This document shows, in pieces, positions 11,738 through 23,159 of a stretch of 64,000 nt of DNA. The translations under genes and the position numbers were made by a program. The notes beneath the pieces were generated by a model. The model was not told where the DNA came from. It saw only the letters and a list, made by a program, of their open reading frames with translations, and searched no databases. The stretch covers positions 62,001 to 126,000 of the forward strand of contig CAJNOJ010000247.1 of the NCBI GenBank assembly GCA_905250025.1, in the 5' to 3' direction. Numbering within the stretch: the stretch's first letter is position 1; each line of letters opens with the position of its first letter. Source of the stretch: Adineta ricciae (Eukaryota > Rotifera > Eurotatoria > Adinetida > Adinetidae).

Positions 11738-12393
11738 TTGTCTCACCATTTAATCGGACCGTGTGTGTTACCTAGCAGTATGTTGATATTGACCTATAGG
11801 TATGGTGCACTGTCACTCATCGTTTGGGCAACACTGGAACGAAATATTTTTGTTTTTCACACAAACTTTTTGTCAACTGCACGTCACCATCTGTTTATTC
11901 ACCACACCTCATTAACCTCCTTCAGTCTTGTGGACAGGTTTTCGTTCCGACAGAGGCTTATTCTGGCACAATCTATCTGTACGCAAACTCTCCAGCTATT
12001 TGACTCATATGTTGATTACACATTACCAACTCTTTTGATACCCATTTGTAGTATCACACTCTTGGACCGATCGGTAAAACAAAAATAACGCTTACAACAG
12101 AATGTTATTTGGCGTCTGCGTCAGAAAATGATCATCAAAGCATACTGGTATCGATAGTCTAGATAATTTTTAATCTTCCTAACGTTCTGGTTTTTATTGC
12201 GCAAGTATCTGGATATCCGGCATTTGGCAGTGATATTTGGGCACCGTTTTTGATCGATAGGACATTTATTTCGTCAGTGACTGTGTCATTCACGGTTCTG
12301 CTGACATTACATAGACTGAGGAAAACGTTTCGCAATCTAGCCTTCTGGAAGACGCATCAACGAGCTGTCTTTCCAGGAAATACAACAAATTAA
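11738..12393 (+). pseudogene. Decayed 7TM receptor
   Basis: Two separated coding stretches resemble a rhodopsin-like 7TM protein of the type expanded in bdelloids. At 11786-12088, YRYGALSLIVWATLERNIFV matches the TM3/ERxxF(V)FH intracellular region. At about 12170-12393, VLVFIAQVSGYPAFG followed by a final TM segment and the tail AFWKTHQRAVFPGNTTN fits TM6-TM7 and the C-terminus. The part between (TM4-TM5) has lost its frame and the N-terminal TM1-2 are not recognisable. It is a relic, not a functional gene. Confidence 0.55.
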
Positions 12394-12890
12394 AAACGAC
12401 GTTGTTATTATTTGATGGACGTCGTTACAAAATCTTAAGCTTAACAAAAATCGCCTCTGTAGAAACGGACCGGAAGTACTCACCGCACATGAGATTTAGT
12501 TACTGTATGAGTAAAGTACACGTTTAGTATCAAGTGTGAGTTTAATATAAACAGAAGGTGAAAAGTACAGGTGGCTCATACACAGAGCGCATGATAGAAT
12601 ATTGGCTGAGAAGAAACTCTGAGAAACGTAAGAAAAATGTAATCGGATGCGAGAACTATTTTGCTTAGTTGATGACAATAATCTATGAAAAAATCAAATT
12701 TACACGTCTGATTAAGTTCGACGTCGGAGATTCTTTATTTTCACTAGATAATTTTGGGTATATATAATACCTTAAAACAAAAAGAAAATGTGAAGTTATG
12801 GTTGAATGAGTTAATGTTCTATAGTAAACAAATATTCAGTCACTCGTTCTCTTTTTCAATCATCGTACCACTAAACTTGTTTCGGAGAAA
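12394..12890. other. 5' region of the PAPS reductase gene
   Basis: No gene seen. It ends directly at the ATG of the reductase. A TATATATAA element occurs at about 12760. The first copy of this gene is cut off before this region, so no comparison is possible. Confidence 0.4.
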
Positions 12891-13556
12891 ATGTCCGAAG
12901 ACGACATTCATCAGTGGAATATTGACTTGCACGGTAAATCTCCTGAAGAAATTATTCGTTGGTCATTAAATCGATTTGGATCTGACAAATCAATTGTATC
13001 GACGAGTTTCGGACCGTATACTGCAGTTTTTCTTCATATTGTCACGCAAATCAATCCATTCATTCCAATTCTTTGGATTGATCATGGTTACAATCGTGCA
13101 TCAACGTATAAATATGTTGACAAGATTCAACAACTTCTCGATTTGAATCTTCAAGTTTATTCTCCTCGATTAACCGCAGCTCGTCGTGATGCTCTCTTCG
13201 GTCCATTACCAATTAATCTTGACAATGAATCTGCTTTACGAGAATTTAGTGCGTTAATGAAACTGGAACCCTTTTCACGTGCTATGAAGGAATTGAAACC
13301 TCAAGTTTGGTTCACTGGAATTCGTCGTACAGAGAATTCTCATCGAAAATCTCTCGATACTATTTCATTTGATTCCACATTTCATGTTTTCAAAATTAAT
13401 CCTTTATTCTATTGGACCGATGAACAAATGAGCTCGTACCTTATCGAAAATAATCTTCCCAATGAATTGGACTATTTCGATCCAGCAAAAGGAGACGATC
13501 AGAGAGAATGTGGCCTACACACATCATGGGCTAAAAAATATATCTATAAACAGTGA
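12891..13556 (+). CDS. cysH-like: Phosphoadenosine phosphosulfate (PAPS) reductase
   Basis: 221 residues, single exon. The enzyme reduces PAPS to sulfite with thioredoxin or glutaredoxin in assimilatory sulfate reduction. The sulfonucleotide-binding loop STSFGPYTAVFLH (about residues 36-48), WIDHGYNRASTYKY (counterpart of the DTGY..ETY strand) and the catalytic ECGLH at 206-210 are present. The two CC pairs of iron-sulfur APS reductases are absent, so PAPS is the expected substrate. Animals do not normally reduce sulfate, and the sequence resembles gamma-proteobacterial members, so horizontal transfer is likely. The 3' 210 bases recur at 1-210. Confidence 0.9.
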   Translation: MSEDDIHQWNIDLHGKSPEEIIRWSLNRFGSDKSIVSTSFGPYTAVFLHIVTQINPFIPILWIDHGYNRASTYKYVDKIQQLLDLNLQVYSPRLTAARRDALFGPLPINLDNESALREFSALMKLEPFSRAMKELKPQVWFTGIRRTENSHRKSLDTISFDSTFHVFKINPLFYWTDEQMSSYLIENNLPNELDYFDPAKGDDQRECGLHTSWAKKYIYKQ

Positions 13557-14489
13557 AGACTTCGATTGTGGAGATTTTGTCGTCAACTGACTAAAATGCT
13601 ATTGAAAGATTTTCAAAGCTATTTATCACACCCAAAAACATTTTCTACTAATTTCATTAATATGTAAAAAAATTGACATTTCATTTTGTTCGTCTCAGCC
13701 TTTGAGTATCATGATGGCCTGTTCTTAACTATGAGTATGTCTTTTTACGTATTCATAATTCGTATTTGATTATATTCAAATCAATATGGACACATGTCGA
13801 CAATCAAGACTCGTATTTGTTCAAGAGAAAGAGTGTTCGGTAGGTTTGATAGATATTTGTTGTCTTTGGAGTTAATTACTTTATTACGTAATAACTGTAT
13901 ATGCTGAATTAGAAGATATTTTTTATCATGTTCATCAGCAAGTACTACTTATATAAATAAACAGAAAATCTCTAAGACGTTATGTTAATGTAATCCTGTA
14001 AAGTTAAAATTTTTTTGTCCTCTATCTCTTCATCTTAATGAATCCTCGATAAAAATCACTGAAATATCTTCGAAAACAAACGAGAACGGATTGTTCTCAT
14101 GGGCAGCTTCTCGGTATGTGTGTATTATGAGGTAGAAGCACTGCCACCTTGTTGATTTTCCCTTAACCGACAACAACAAGTATGTCAAATGCCAGCAGCA
14201 CCAAAGGTATCGATACAAGTTCTACAATCATCTTAACATGAAAGTAGACCCTTGAGAATAAGTGTGATTGCCAACAAATCTATTAGCAGTTTTTGCCTTT
14301 GATAACCAGTATAAGTTGATGAAGATCACTAAATACTTCAATAATATATTATACCACATTCAAAGCTAACGTTAGAATATAGAGTATACTGTTGGCTATA
14401 TTTGTAATATGAAAACTATGTCATTTTATGTCTTCAAGTTTTGAAGTTCATCGAATAGTTAATTTATTTTTCTTTGAAAATAAAAGCAA

Positions 14490-15010
14490 TTACAAAGACA
14501 TTTTGATCAGGCGTCCTTTTCGACAGGTATATACTGGATTGTCATCTCCTTCTTTAAGCTTGTTCTGAGTTAAGCCATGCACACAAATATCAGCATCGAT
14601 GGTGCTAATATTGAGTCCTACTAACGTAACACCAAAGTATAGACTGCAACTAGTATTAAAGGCGTACAATTCCATTCCCAAGTGGTCGTTTACGAAGACG
14701 AGCTGAGTCGCACAAATGAGAAGCTATAACCATTACGAATCAACTAACAGTTTGATTACGGTAATACATTTTAAAAACCTGTGTATGGCGAAAGATTTGT
14801 TGACATGAGAGGTAAATGTTGCTCTTTTGGATATTGAATGTTAGATAGCTTAGCATGAGTAAGATATTCTTGGATTTCTTTATAAACTGATTGATATGCA
14901 TAGTTCTTTGAAATAGAAATACATGGACATGATCGTAGTCCATTGACATGCCCAATCTTCATACCACACTTTTTGAAAAATTTGTCTATTGAGTACGAAA
15001 AACTGTTCAA
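14490..15010 (-). pseudogene. Unrecognised minus-strand relic
   Basis: Two adjoining coding-like stretches: 15010-14771 (SYSIDKFFKKCGMKIGHVNG..., Cys-containing) and about 14720-14490 (VFVNDHLGMELYAFNTSCSL... to KGRLIKMSL). In the 1020-1100 counterpart the second stretch carries in-frame stops. The family is not recognised. A former exon pair of a secreted protein is possible but not shown. Confidence 0.3.
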
Positions 15011-15939
15011 ATTAGATGAAATTAGGGTGCGATATCATCGTTCAAGTAATTAAGAAATTATATGCCTAACCGTGAAGAATTAGCAGACGAAGTTTTGCTT
15101 TTCACCACTTTTGATTGAAAATTTCTTTATGTTTAGTAGATGGTCTTGATGAGACAAAATTGTCGTCCGATGGCGTAGTCTACAATAACCAAAACGATAT
15201 GGTTCAGTGAACATATTGCAAAAGTGCCTACAGGACGACGTTTGGATATAGTTGCTTTAGTGAGTTGACGAATAGGTAAGGCAAATGTTTACCAACAATG
15301 AATGTGCAAGAGAACGAATTGTTAAGTTGAACTCGTTATATTCACCATGAAGGGAAAGAATAGTACGAGGTTATATTCACAGAATTCGATTAGCTTACAG
15401 CGTATTTAACGCAGAAGATAAAACCATACTCGATAATTCCACTACTGGTTGGTTTTCTCCAGTCACTCATGATAAATTTCGCGAAATTCCAATCGAAACG
15501 ATCCAATAGATATCGGTCGAGATCAGCGCTTCTCTATCAAAATGTGGGTTTATCATGTAAATTAGGTTAACTTCTCACGGCAAATCCGTCTTTTTTTCTT
15601 TATTTTTCTAGAGAAAATTTAATAGCTTACGTTTTGATCTAAAAAGTGTCGAGAGAAAGCTCGCACTACTGATTCATCTACTTCACATCAACGTGTTTAT
15701 CGAAACTCTCCGCATGAAATTAATATCCAACAATTTCTTAGCACACATCACTCCAAAATCTAATAAATACTACTGTCGATCGTCTCAAGATGCTCAAAAG
15801 CACCGATGATATCAATGGTATATACTTATTAAAGTATAACAATTATTTATTTTTCGATTGGTTATATTGTGAACTGACACCCAATCACATCACCAAACCT
15901 GCTAAGGCCCATCCTAGTATTATGTTCTCAGATTCCATC

Positions 15940-17095
15940 AGCGGCAGACAGTCTAAATGCTAAGAGTCGAATACTAAAAAACAAAATGTTGTACGTCAAA
16001 TAAAAAGTAAAGAAATTACATTGCTCAGACATCATACACTGCTACGTCAAACAGGTCCAGTAATACCTGTTTCATGGATTCTGGATCAATGTCATCCGGT
16101 AAGTCTTTCCTAGTTTCTTTTGATTTCAGTTAACATGCCATTTACCCCTTTCAACAAGTCACTTGTGTGATACAACAGAGCATTTACATCAGAATCACGT
16201 CATCTACGAGTCAATGGCCGTGAATTTAAGTCGCTAAAAATGCGCCGGTATAGTAATTACTATTCACGACCAGAATATAACTCACGTTGATTTATGTCGC
16301 CACTGTGTCGAAGCTTTTGGACTTTAATGCAACTTTTTTTCGAGTTCTACTGTCGTAAAGTTCGCGTCATTGTTCACTTTTCCTATATTTGTTCATATAT
16401 ATATGGTCTATGGGGATTGTTGATTGCTTTTTATGTGGTATTAAAATCAAGATAGTAGATAGAACACAATAATTGATTACGCGATAAGATTTTCATTAAC
16501 ATTATTCGTTTTTTAACCTTCTGCAATCATTATGAGCACTAATCTATTAAAATGGGTTTGTTGATCCGTTATCATATCAGTCTGACTGCAATATGTCACA
16601 TTTAGTTGATGTCTTAATTGTTGTGCAACTTGACATAAATGGAAAACTATTTCTGAAATAGTTTTTATCATTATTGTAGGAAAAATATCACAAGACTTTG
16701 AAATATAATGGTAGTGAATGTCTCAAGTGGCGCATGTTTGGACAGAACTGTGTAGTGAAGATTTGTACGATACTGGACAACAAAGATATCGTCAATTTGA
16801 TTACATTTATATACAAGTTAGTTTAGAGAATATTGTCGAAAGTATACAATTGTATTATTCTTACAGGGAACATGGCGCTAACAATAGGAAGAAATACTTT
16901 GGAAGCGATATCAAAAATATCAGACGAAACATGCTCAATCGAATTTACGCAACAAACGAAAGCTGTAATCGAGCAAATTTCGGAATAGTCGCATATTTCT
17001 CTGATAGGTACTTTATTCCGGATTTTCTCGATAAATCATCAATGATACTCTATAGTATTCAAATACGGAGTATAGAACGATTTCTGGAGAGATAA
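15940..17095 (+). pseudogene. Unrecognised decayed multi-exon gene, copy 2
   Basis: Counterpart of 1990-3010. The last stretch, 16718-17095, stays open for 125 codons (HVWTELCSEDLYDTGQQRYR, later RKKYFGSDIKNIRRN), better preserved than in copy 1, but the upstream exons are broken. The product is unknown. Confidence 0.35.
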
Positions 17096-17318
17096 GCTTC
17101 AGTCTGTTGTCAAAAAACCGTATGATCACAATCCTATTGAATTTTCTATTTGTGTAGAGAAATTCCATTAATATGTTAATTTGTTCTATTCTGTTCTTTT
17201 TTTATTTTCTTCATCTCCAGCTCTGAAGGTTACGATGATTCGTTCGTATTTAAAGTAGGTACTTAAACAAACATCTTTTCTTCATTCAATACTCATATTT
17301 AATTATATTCAAGTCAAG

Positions 17319-18499
17319 ATGAATCCACGCTCACAACATAAGCTTAGATCTATTCTAGAAAGAGAAACTCCGGTAGATTTAGTAAAGTTTCCCTATCTTC
17401 CACAATTAGTTACTCTTTTTATTAGGTGATATCCGTATATGAGGTACGCGAAAGTTTTTCATCATGTTCATCGACAAGCAGTGTTTATACAAACATATCA
17501 GAACCCCGAAATGTTTATCTGAATACCATTCAATTGAAAAATGCAAATGGAAAAGTTTCACCTGCTTCATCACTTCAATCAACCGATTCAACTGTTTTAC
17601 CATCACTTCACAAAGAAAATTCGTACGACATGACATTAACCTGAAAATGTCTTTCTTCTGTCTTTTCATCTTAATAGATCTTCAACACAGGTCATTCAAA
17701 TACCTCCAAAGGCAAAGCAGAGAGAACCATTCTCGTTGTCAAAAGTGCTCATCATTATTGCAATGATTTTTCTCGGCATATGCGCATTAGGAGTAGGAAT
17801 CACTACCGTTATGTTGATTATTTTGCAACCAACAACAACCACCATAATAACCACGACGACGACAAGTACGACGAGCACGACAAGTATGCATATTGCTTTC
17901 CAAGATAAAGAATTACTTTTGAGGCAATAGGTTCCACTTCAACAACTTCTACAAGCACAACAAGTACTAGTGAGTATCTTTGTAACTAATCAAATGAGAT
18001 CAAATTCAGTGACTTTCTCTGACAAAATACCAAGGCATCTTTGAAATTCAATTTAGCATCAACAACAAATGCTGTGTGTTCAACTATACCTGATACATGG
18101 TACACAACATCCGCTACGATTCCAGGGCAATGTATAAACTATACAGTGGACACCGATGCGACACGTCGGTATTCATATACTGCATCAACTTCTTACTGTG
18201 ATATTTCCTGGCCATTTAGCAACCGTATTGTGTGGATGCGATTTCAAGGTGCAGCTGGCTCGATGGTCGTCAAAATACCAATATCCAATAACTTTTGTGG
18301 AACATTTTATACAGGCTGGTACGCCGGAAACTATCCCCTGACAGTCTATACAACTGCAACAAGCATTGCTTGTTTTTACTTTTCGAGTGTTAACCAATGC
18401 GGAACATGCAGACTCATGTCCGTTACTAACTGTGGAAGTTTTTATGTTTTCGGTCTCGTTGCACCTCCTTTTTGTAACTGTCGCTATTGTACAAGTTAA
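17319..18499 (+). CDS. Type II membrane protein with Thr-rich stalk and uromodulin-type D8C domain
   Basis: Five exons, 17319..17372, 17426..17622, 17678..17883, 17931..17969 and 18057..18499, give 312 residues with all phases in register. The order is a Ser-rich cytosolic part, one TM segment (KVLIIIAMIFLGICALGVG), a TTTTIITTTTTSTTSTTS stalk continued by a 13-codon mini-exon, then a D8C domain ending ...CNCRYC. D8C hallmarks: CD..W near the start, W-M-R-F, CGTFYTGWYAGNYP, SVTNCGSFYVFGLV. D8C domains occur in uromodulin, GP2 and OIT3, where they form disulfide-rich extracellular modules. Likely a cell-surface or shed protein; ligand unknown. Confidence 0.75.
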
Positions 18500-18797
18500 T
18501 TTTTCCTACATATAAGAAGACTTCTCATCATATAATAAATCCGATTAACACATACGCAGTGAAGGTCATTACGACTTTATCAAAACATGTTCTTTGTTTC
18601 TTTCTTTCTCGTAAGTTCTATGCATACAAATGAATTTATTTGCCTATTATAATAAGACAGTCTCTGCAGATCATCTATTTTTATATGTAAAGTATCAGAC
18701 ACGTCGTAATAATATGTTGCCAAGACGCGATAGGTGGAGACTATATAAATTCTTTTTCTGCGTCTATATTTTATTTGATTGAATTTATTTTATAGAA

Positions 18798-19737
18798 ATG
18801 AATAGGCATCACTCTTCCCACGAAATGTTTCCTCGTAAACAACAAACTTCATCTCAACGGAAAGAAATGAGCATACACTTGAAAACGAATGAGAAAACAC
18901 CGCCGATCGCAATAGTTGAACTTCAGCGAATTACTCGACAAAAACGTTGTTCGTCGCGGTGGATTATTGGTTCGACAATATTTATTCTCGTTGCTATAAC
19001 ATGCATTGTCGCATCGCTTGTTGCACTTTTCATAACTATTGATCAATCCAAAACAACGACAACGACAACGTCGACTACAACAACAACAACAACTACCACT
19101 ACTACCAGCACTTCAAGTATCTATTCAAAGTTCTATCTAGAAAAAAATCATAAAATATTACTTTTATATTCATAGCTACTTCGATAACAACGACAAGTAC
19201 AACTTGTAAGTTATTTTTCAATAAATAAGTCTTGATCTCTTATTCAACTAGTATACGCAGTGTATTATATAAAATTTTTATTTAGCAACAACAACATTTC
19301 CGATATGCTCTCCGTCACTAACACCTATAACATGGTTCGAACCATCAACGACAATTCCGCCACAATGTTCCACTTATTTGACGATTTCAGATAGTACGAG
19401 ACTTCCTTCTTACTATTCGGGATACTACCCGAGTTGTGATAATTCTTGGCCATTCTCTTCTACCTCATTTATATGGATAAGATTTCAAAATGGGAGCGAT
19501 CATAATTTAATGGACTATCCAGTATCAACAGGTTATTGCGATGCAACATATCCAGGCTGGTACGCTGGTCTTTACCCCTCAACCTTTTACACTACAGCCA
19601 CAAGTATTGTCTGTTTCAATGATGGCTCGAATAATTGCAGGTGGTGCACACCAGTCAAAGTAACCAGTTGTGGAAATTACTATGTTTTCGCTCTTCTTAG
19701 TGCGCCCATCTGTGCTGCTCGCTATTGCATTATATAA
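18798..19737 (+). CDS. D8C-domain type II membrane protein (paralogue A)
   Basis: Three exons, 18798..19116, 19176..19205 and 19286..19737, encode 266 residues. The N-terminus is basic and cytosolic; one TM segment (WIIGSTIFILVAITCIVASL) is followed by a long poly-Thr stalk, a 10-codon mini-exon (ATSITTTSTT) and a D8C domain starting FPICSPSLTP and ending CAARYC. Conserved cysteines include SCDNSW, GYCDATYPGWYAG, SIVCF, CRWC, SCGNYYVF and APIC..RYC. All are present, unlike the neighbouring copy at 21575. It is a distant paralogue of 17319-18499 with different N-terminal exons. Role unknown; surface protein by topology. Confidence 0.8.
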
Positions 19738-20616
19738 CTTGAAAGCTCGTTTTTTTTTACAAAACTAATTATTTTCATTCTGATTGATTTCAAAAGTACA
19801 ATAAAAAAAACCTGGACTAATTCAAGAAAGATTTGACCATTTGCTAAATCGCTTTACACAATAGTCGTTTTCCCGTTTATTCAGATATCTCTAAAAACCA
19901 GTATTGGTCACTAAAATCTGCCTTCATTTCGTTTTATAGGAATCTTGACGTGTCGACGACAGCGCGAAAAGTGGAACAGTTTCGTAGCGACTCGTTCGAT
20001 AACCACAATCAAAATGTTGGTCGACTAATCAATAACAACATTATTATCCGATAATCATTTCTTGTTTGGTAGTTTCAATTGCTCGAATGGATTTTTCTAT
20101 GTACTTTCGGATGCATACGCGATTATTTCTAAAACTTTACATAATCGTATGAAACAATCTGTCGATTGACTTCCCGCGACTGCGACATGCGATAAGGCAA
20201 CTCAATTGTTGTTCATTCTAAACAGACAATCAACGCGAATACGTTTGGTGTGGATCAAGCGTATCAATGAAGAGCCCAAATGGCTCAATCTATTTGATAT
20301 CACTACGTTTTTGCGTTATAGAATTTCTTTAGAGCATATTTCATCGTTTAGTTCGATGGAATGACATATAACTGAGTCATCGAAGTTCTCTTAAAGATAT
20401 TTTGACGGTCACACCTTCGCGAATACATCGGAGGAGCTCCTTTTTTCTCAAACCTGAATCAAATATACATAAATTAGATTTCCAATTTGTTCTACCGCGC
20501 GCGCAAAACAAAGAAAAAGAAAGACGTAAGGTCATTCATAGCTTTCTTCTCTCGTTTTCTGAATACTTAAGACTAGTCTATAAGTGGTAAAAAGGGAAAA
20601 TTATGTCATCACCGTC
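19738..20616. other. Decayed spacer after D8C gene A
   Basis: Counterpart of 22515-23159. A plus-strand relic (MKQSVD..., FILNRQSTRI...) is visible at 20150-20330 with stops; the other copy keeps 77 open codons at 22734-22967. No assignable product. Confidence 0.4.
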
Positions 20617-21321
20617 TTAACGAATCCATAAATGAATCTGATTGGCGTTCCATTCATCTCTTGTCATCGTACTAGCTGAACTGAAAATATCTTGTGAAGC
20701 TCGGATAGTTTTATTTTCATTCCTCCTATCTGAATATGTGCCAGAAGTATGATCTGTATCATTTCTAATCTGAACAACATTCAATGCGCGCAAGTTTAGC
20801 ATCGAATAAGCTAAATCAATTACGTCCATCGAATGTTCAGCATCAATCCGAATGTAGATCTGGTCAATACTTTGCATTGTTGGCTATTGAACCAATGATC
20901 ATGGTTGCGTTCGACATATTCTTGCAGTTCAATGGAAAGGCAACGTACATTACAGAATTGAATCCGATCTAGTATCGAACACGGTTTGAATGAGCAGTAA
21001 TAGTGCAGTTGTGGCACACGACTATAGCACTAGTAATCAGTTTCTTCGGGAGATGCTGATTTAGATATGACTTAAGGGTGTGATATGTTCTCCCACAAAT
21101 GCTCATTGACATCGACGAAAAAATTATGTCGAAACAGCTTTAGTATTCATGCCAATTATCAGCAATTCTATTGCCTAAAATATTGTGCAAATTGCCCAAA
21201 TACGTATCTACTGATTCGACCATCAAATGTCGTGGATTTGGCGTAGATCTCAAAAGTTTTTCCATGGTAAACGAAGCGTCGCAAGCATAGAGCTTCAATG
21301 AAACAAGTGATTTGAACTGCC
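20617..21321 (-). pseudogene. F-box/LRR-like gene, 3' part, truncated by gap
   Basis: Minus-strand relic. The segment next to the gap reads QFKSLVSLKLYACDAS and LLRSTPNPRHLMVESVD, a leucine-rich-repeat pattern typical of F-box-associated LRR proteins. Further downstream it is HYYCSFKPCSILDRIQFCNV and MTRDEWNANQIHLWIR in different frames. Frame changes and stops indicate decay or unmodelled introns. The longer copy is 23160-24310. Confidence 0.4.
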
Positions 21322-21322
21322 N
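21322..21322. other. Assembly junction (single n)
   Basis: The left side ends inside the F-box/LRR-like gene; the right side restarts the same 2.8-kb block from the position equivalent to 18547. Adjacent diverged copies at a 1-base gap suggest two haplotypes placed end to end. Confidence 0.95.
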
Positions 21323-21574
21323 TAACACATACGCAGTGAAGGTCATTACGACTTTATCAAAACATGTTCTTTGTTTCTTTCTTTCTCGTAAGTTCTATGC
21401 ATACAAATGAATTTATTTGCCTATTATAATAAGACAGTCTCTGTAGGTCATCTATTTTTATATGTAAAGTATCAGACACGTCGTAATAATTTGTTGCCAA
21501 GACGCGATAGGTGGAGACCATATAAATTCTTTTTCTGCGTCTATATTTTATTTGATTGAATTTATTTTGTAGAA

Positions 21575-22514
21575 ATGAATAAGCATCACTCTTCCCACGA
21601 AATGTTTCCTCGTAAACAGCAAATTTCATCTCAACGGAAAGAAATGAGCATACAGTTGAAAACGAATGAGAAAACATCGCCGATCGCAATAGTTGAACTT
21701 CAGCGAATTACTCGACAAAAACGTTGTTCGTCGCGATGGATTATTGGTTCGACAATATTTATTCTCGTTGCTATAACATGCATTGTCGCATCGATTGTTG
21801 CACTTTTCATAACTATTGATCAATCAAAAACAACGACAACGACAACGTCGACCACAACAACAACAACAACTACGACTACTACCAGCACTTCAAGTATCTA
21901 TTCAAAGTTTTATCTAGAAAAGAATCATAAAATATTACTTTTATATCCATAGCTACTTCGATAACAACGACAAGTACGACTTGTAAGCTATTTTTCAATA
22001 AATAAGTCTTGATTTCTTATTCAACTAGTATACGCAGTGTATTAAATAAAATTTTTATTTAGCAACAACAACATTTCCGATATGCTCTCCGTCACTAACA
22101 CCGATAACATGGTTCGAACCATCAACAACAATTCCGCCACAATGTTCTACTTATTTGACGATTTCAGATAGTACGAGACTTTATTCGTACTATTCGGGAT
22201 ACTACCTGAGTAGTGATAATTCTTGGCCATTCTCTTCTACTTTATTTATATGGATAAGATTTCAAAATGGGAGCGATCAGAATTTGATGGACTATCCAGT
22301 ATCAACAGGTTATTGCGATGCAACATATCCAGGCTGGTACGCTGGTCTTTACCCCTCAACATTTTACACTACAGCCACAAGTATTGTCTGTTTCAATAAT
22401 GGCTCGAATAATTGCAGGTGGTGCACACCAGTCAAAGCAACCAGTTGTGGAGATTACTATGTTTTCGCTCTTCTTAGTGCGCCCATCGGTAGTGCTCGTT
22501 ATTGCATTATATAA
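21575..22514 (+). CDS. D8C-domain type II membrane protein (paralogue or allele B, two cysteines lost)
   Basis: Same three-exon structure as 18798-19737, shifted by 2777: 21575..21893, 21953..21982 and 22063..22514, 266 residues, no stops. The TM segment, Thr stalk and most D8C residues are kept. Two cysteines conserved in copy A and in D8C domains generally are replaced: SCDNSW has become SSDNSW, and the cysteine in APICAARYC has become APIGSARYC. All other cysteines remain. The product should still reach the surface, but its disulfide pattern must differ. Confidence 0.78.
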
Positions 22515-23159
22515 CTTCGAAGCTCTTGATTTTACAGAACTAATTATTTTGATTCTGATTAATTTCAAAAGTAAAATAAAAAAGAATGTGGACTAATTCA
22601 AGAAAGATTCGACCATTTCTTAGATCTCTTTACACAATGATCGTTTTTCCGTTTATTCGGATATCTCTAAAAAGCAGCATTGGTCACTAAAATCTGCCTT
22701 CATTTGATTTTATAGGAAACTTTACGTAATCGTATGAAACAATCTGTCGATGAACTTCTCGCGACTGCAACATGCGATAAGTCAATTCAGTTGTTGTTCA
22801 TTCTAAACAGACAATCAACGCGAATACTTCCGGTGTGGATCAAGCTTATCAATGAAGAGGTTGTGCGCTATAGAATTTCTTTAAAGCATATTTTATCGTT
22901 TAGTTCAACGGCCACACGATCGCGCGAATACACGGAGGGAGCTCCTTTTTGGTATTTGTATTCATGAGGAAAACTCAGATCTCTTTTTTTTGAAAACTGA
23001 GCCAGATATACAAAAACTAAATTTCCAACTTGTTCTACCGCGTGCGCAAAACAAAAAAAAAAGAAAGACCCAAGATCATTCATAGGTTTCTTCTCTCGTT
23101 TTCTGAATACTTAAGACTGTTCCAAAAGTGATAAAAAGGGAAAATTGTATCATCACCGT
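22515..23159. other. Decayed spacer, copy 2 of 19738-20616
   Basis: Shorter than copy 1. It keeps an open stretch at 22734-22967 (MKQSVDELLATATCDKSIQ...) whose counterpart is interrupted at about 20168 by a stop. The product is not recognised. Confidence 0.4.

Larger units (their letters stand above)
13557..17318. repeat. Decayed spacer, second copy of 211-3265
   Basis: Colinear with 211-3265 but about 700 bases longer through indels, for example 14880-14970 and 15530-15830, which have no counterpart in the first copy. No intact gene; two relics are listed separately. Confidence 0.7.
18546..21321. repeat. 2.8-kb block, copy 1 (copy 2 begins at 21323)
   Basis: The block contains a D8C gene, a decayed spacer and the 3' part of a minus-strand F-box/LRR-like gene. 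It ends at the single n at 21322, after which the same block starts again from its own beginning. The offset is 2777 bases over the D8C genes. The copies differ by scattered substitutions and some indels. Confidence 0.85.
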
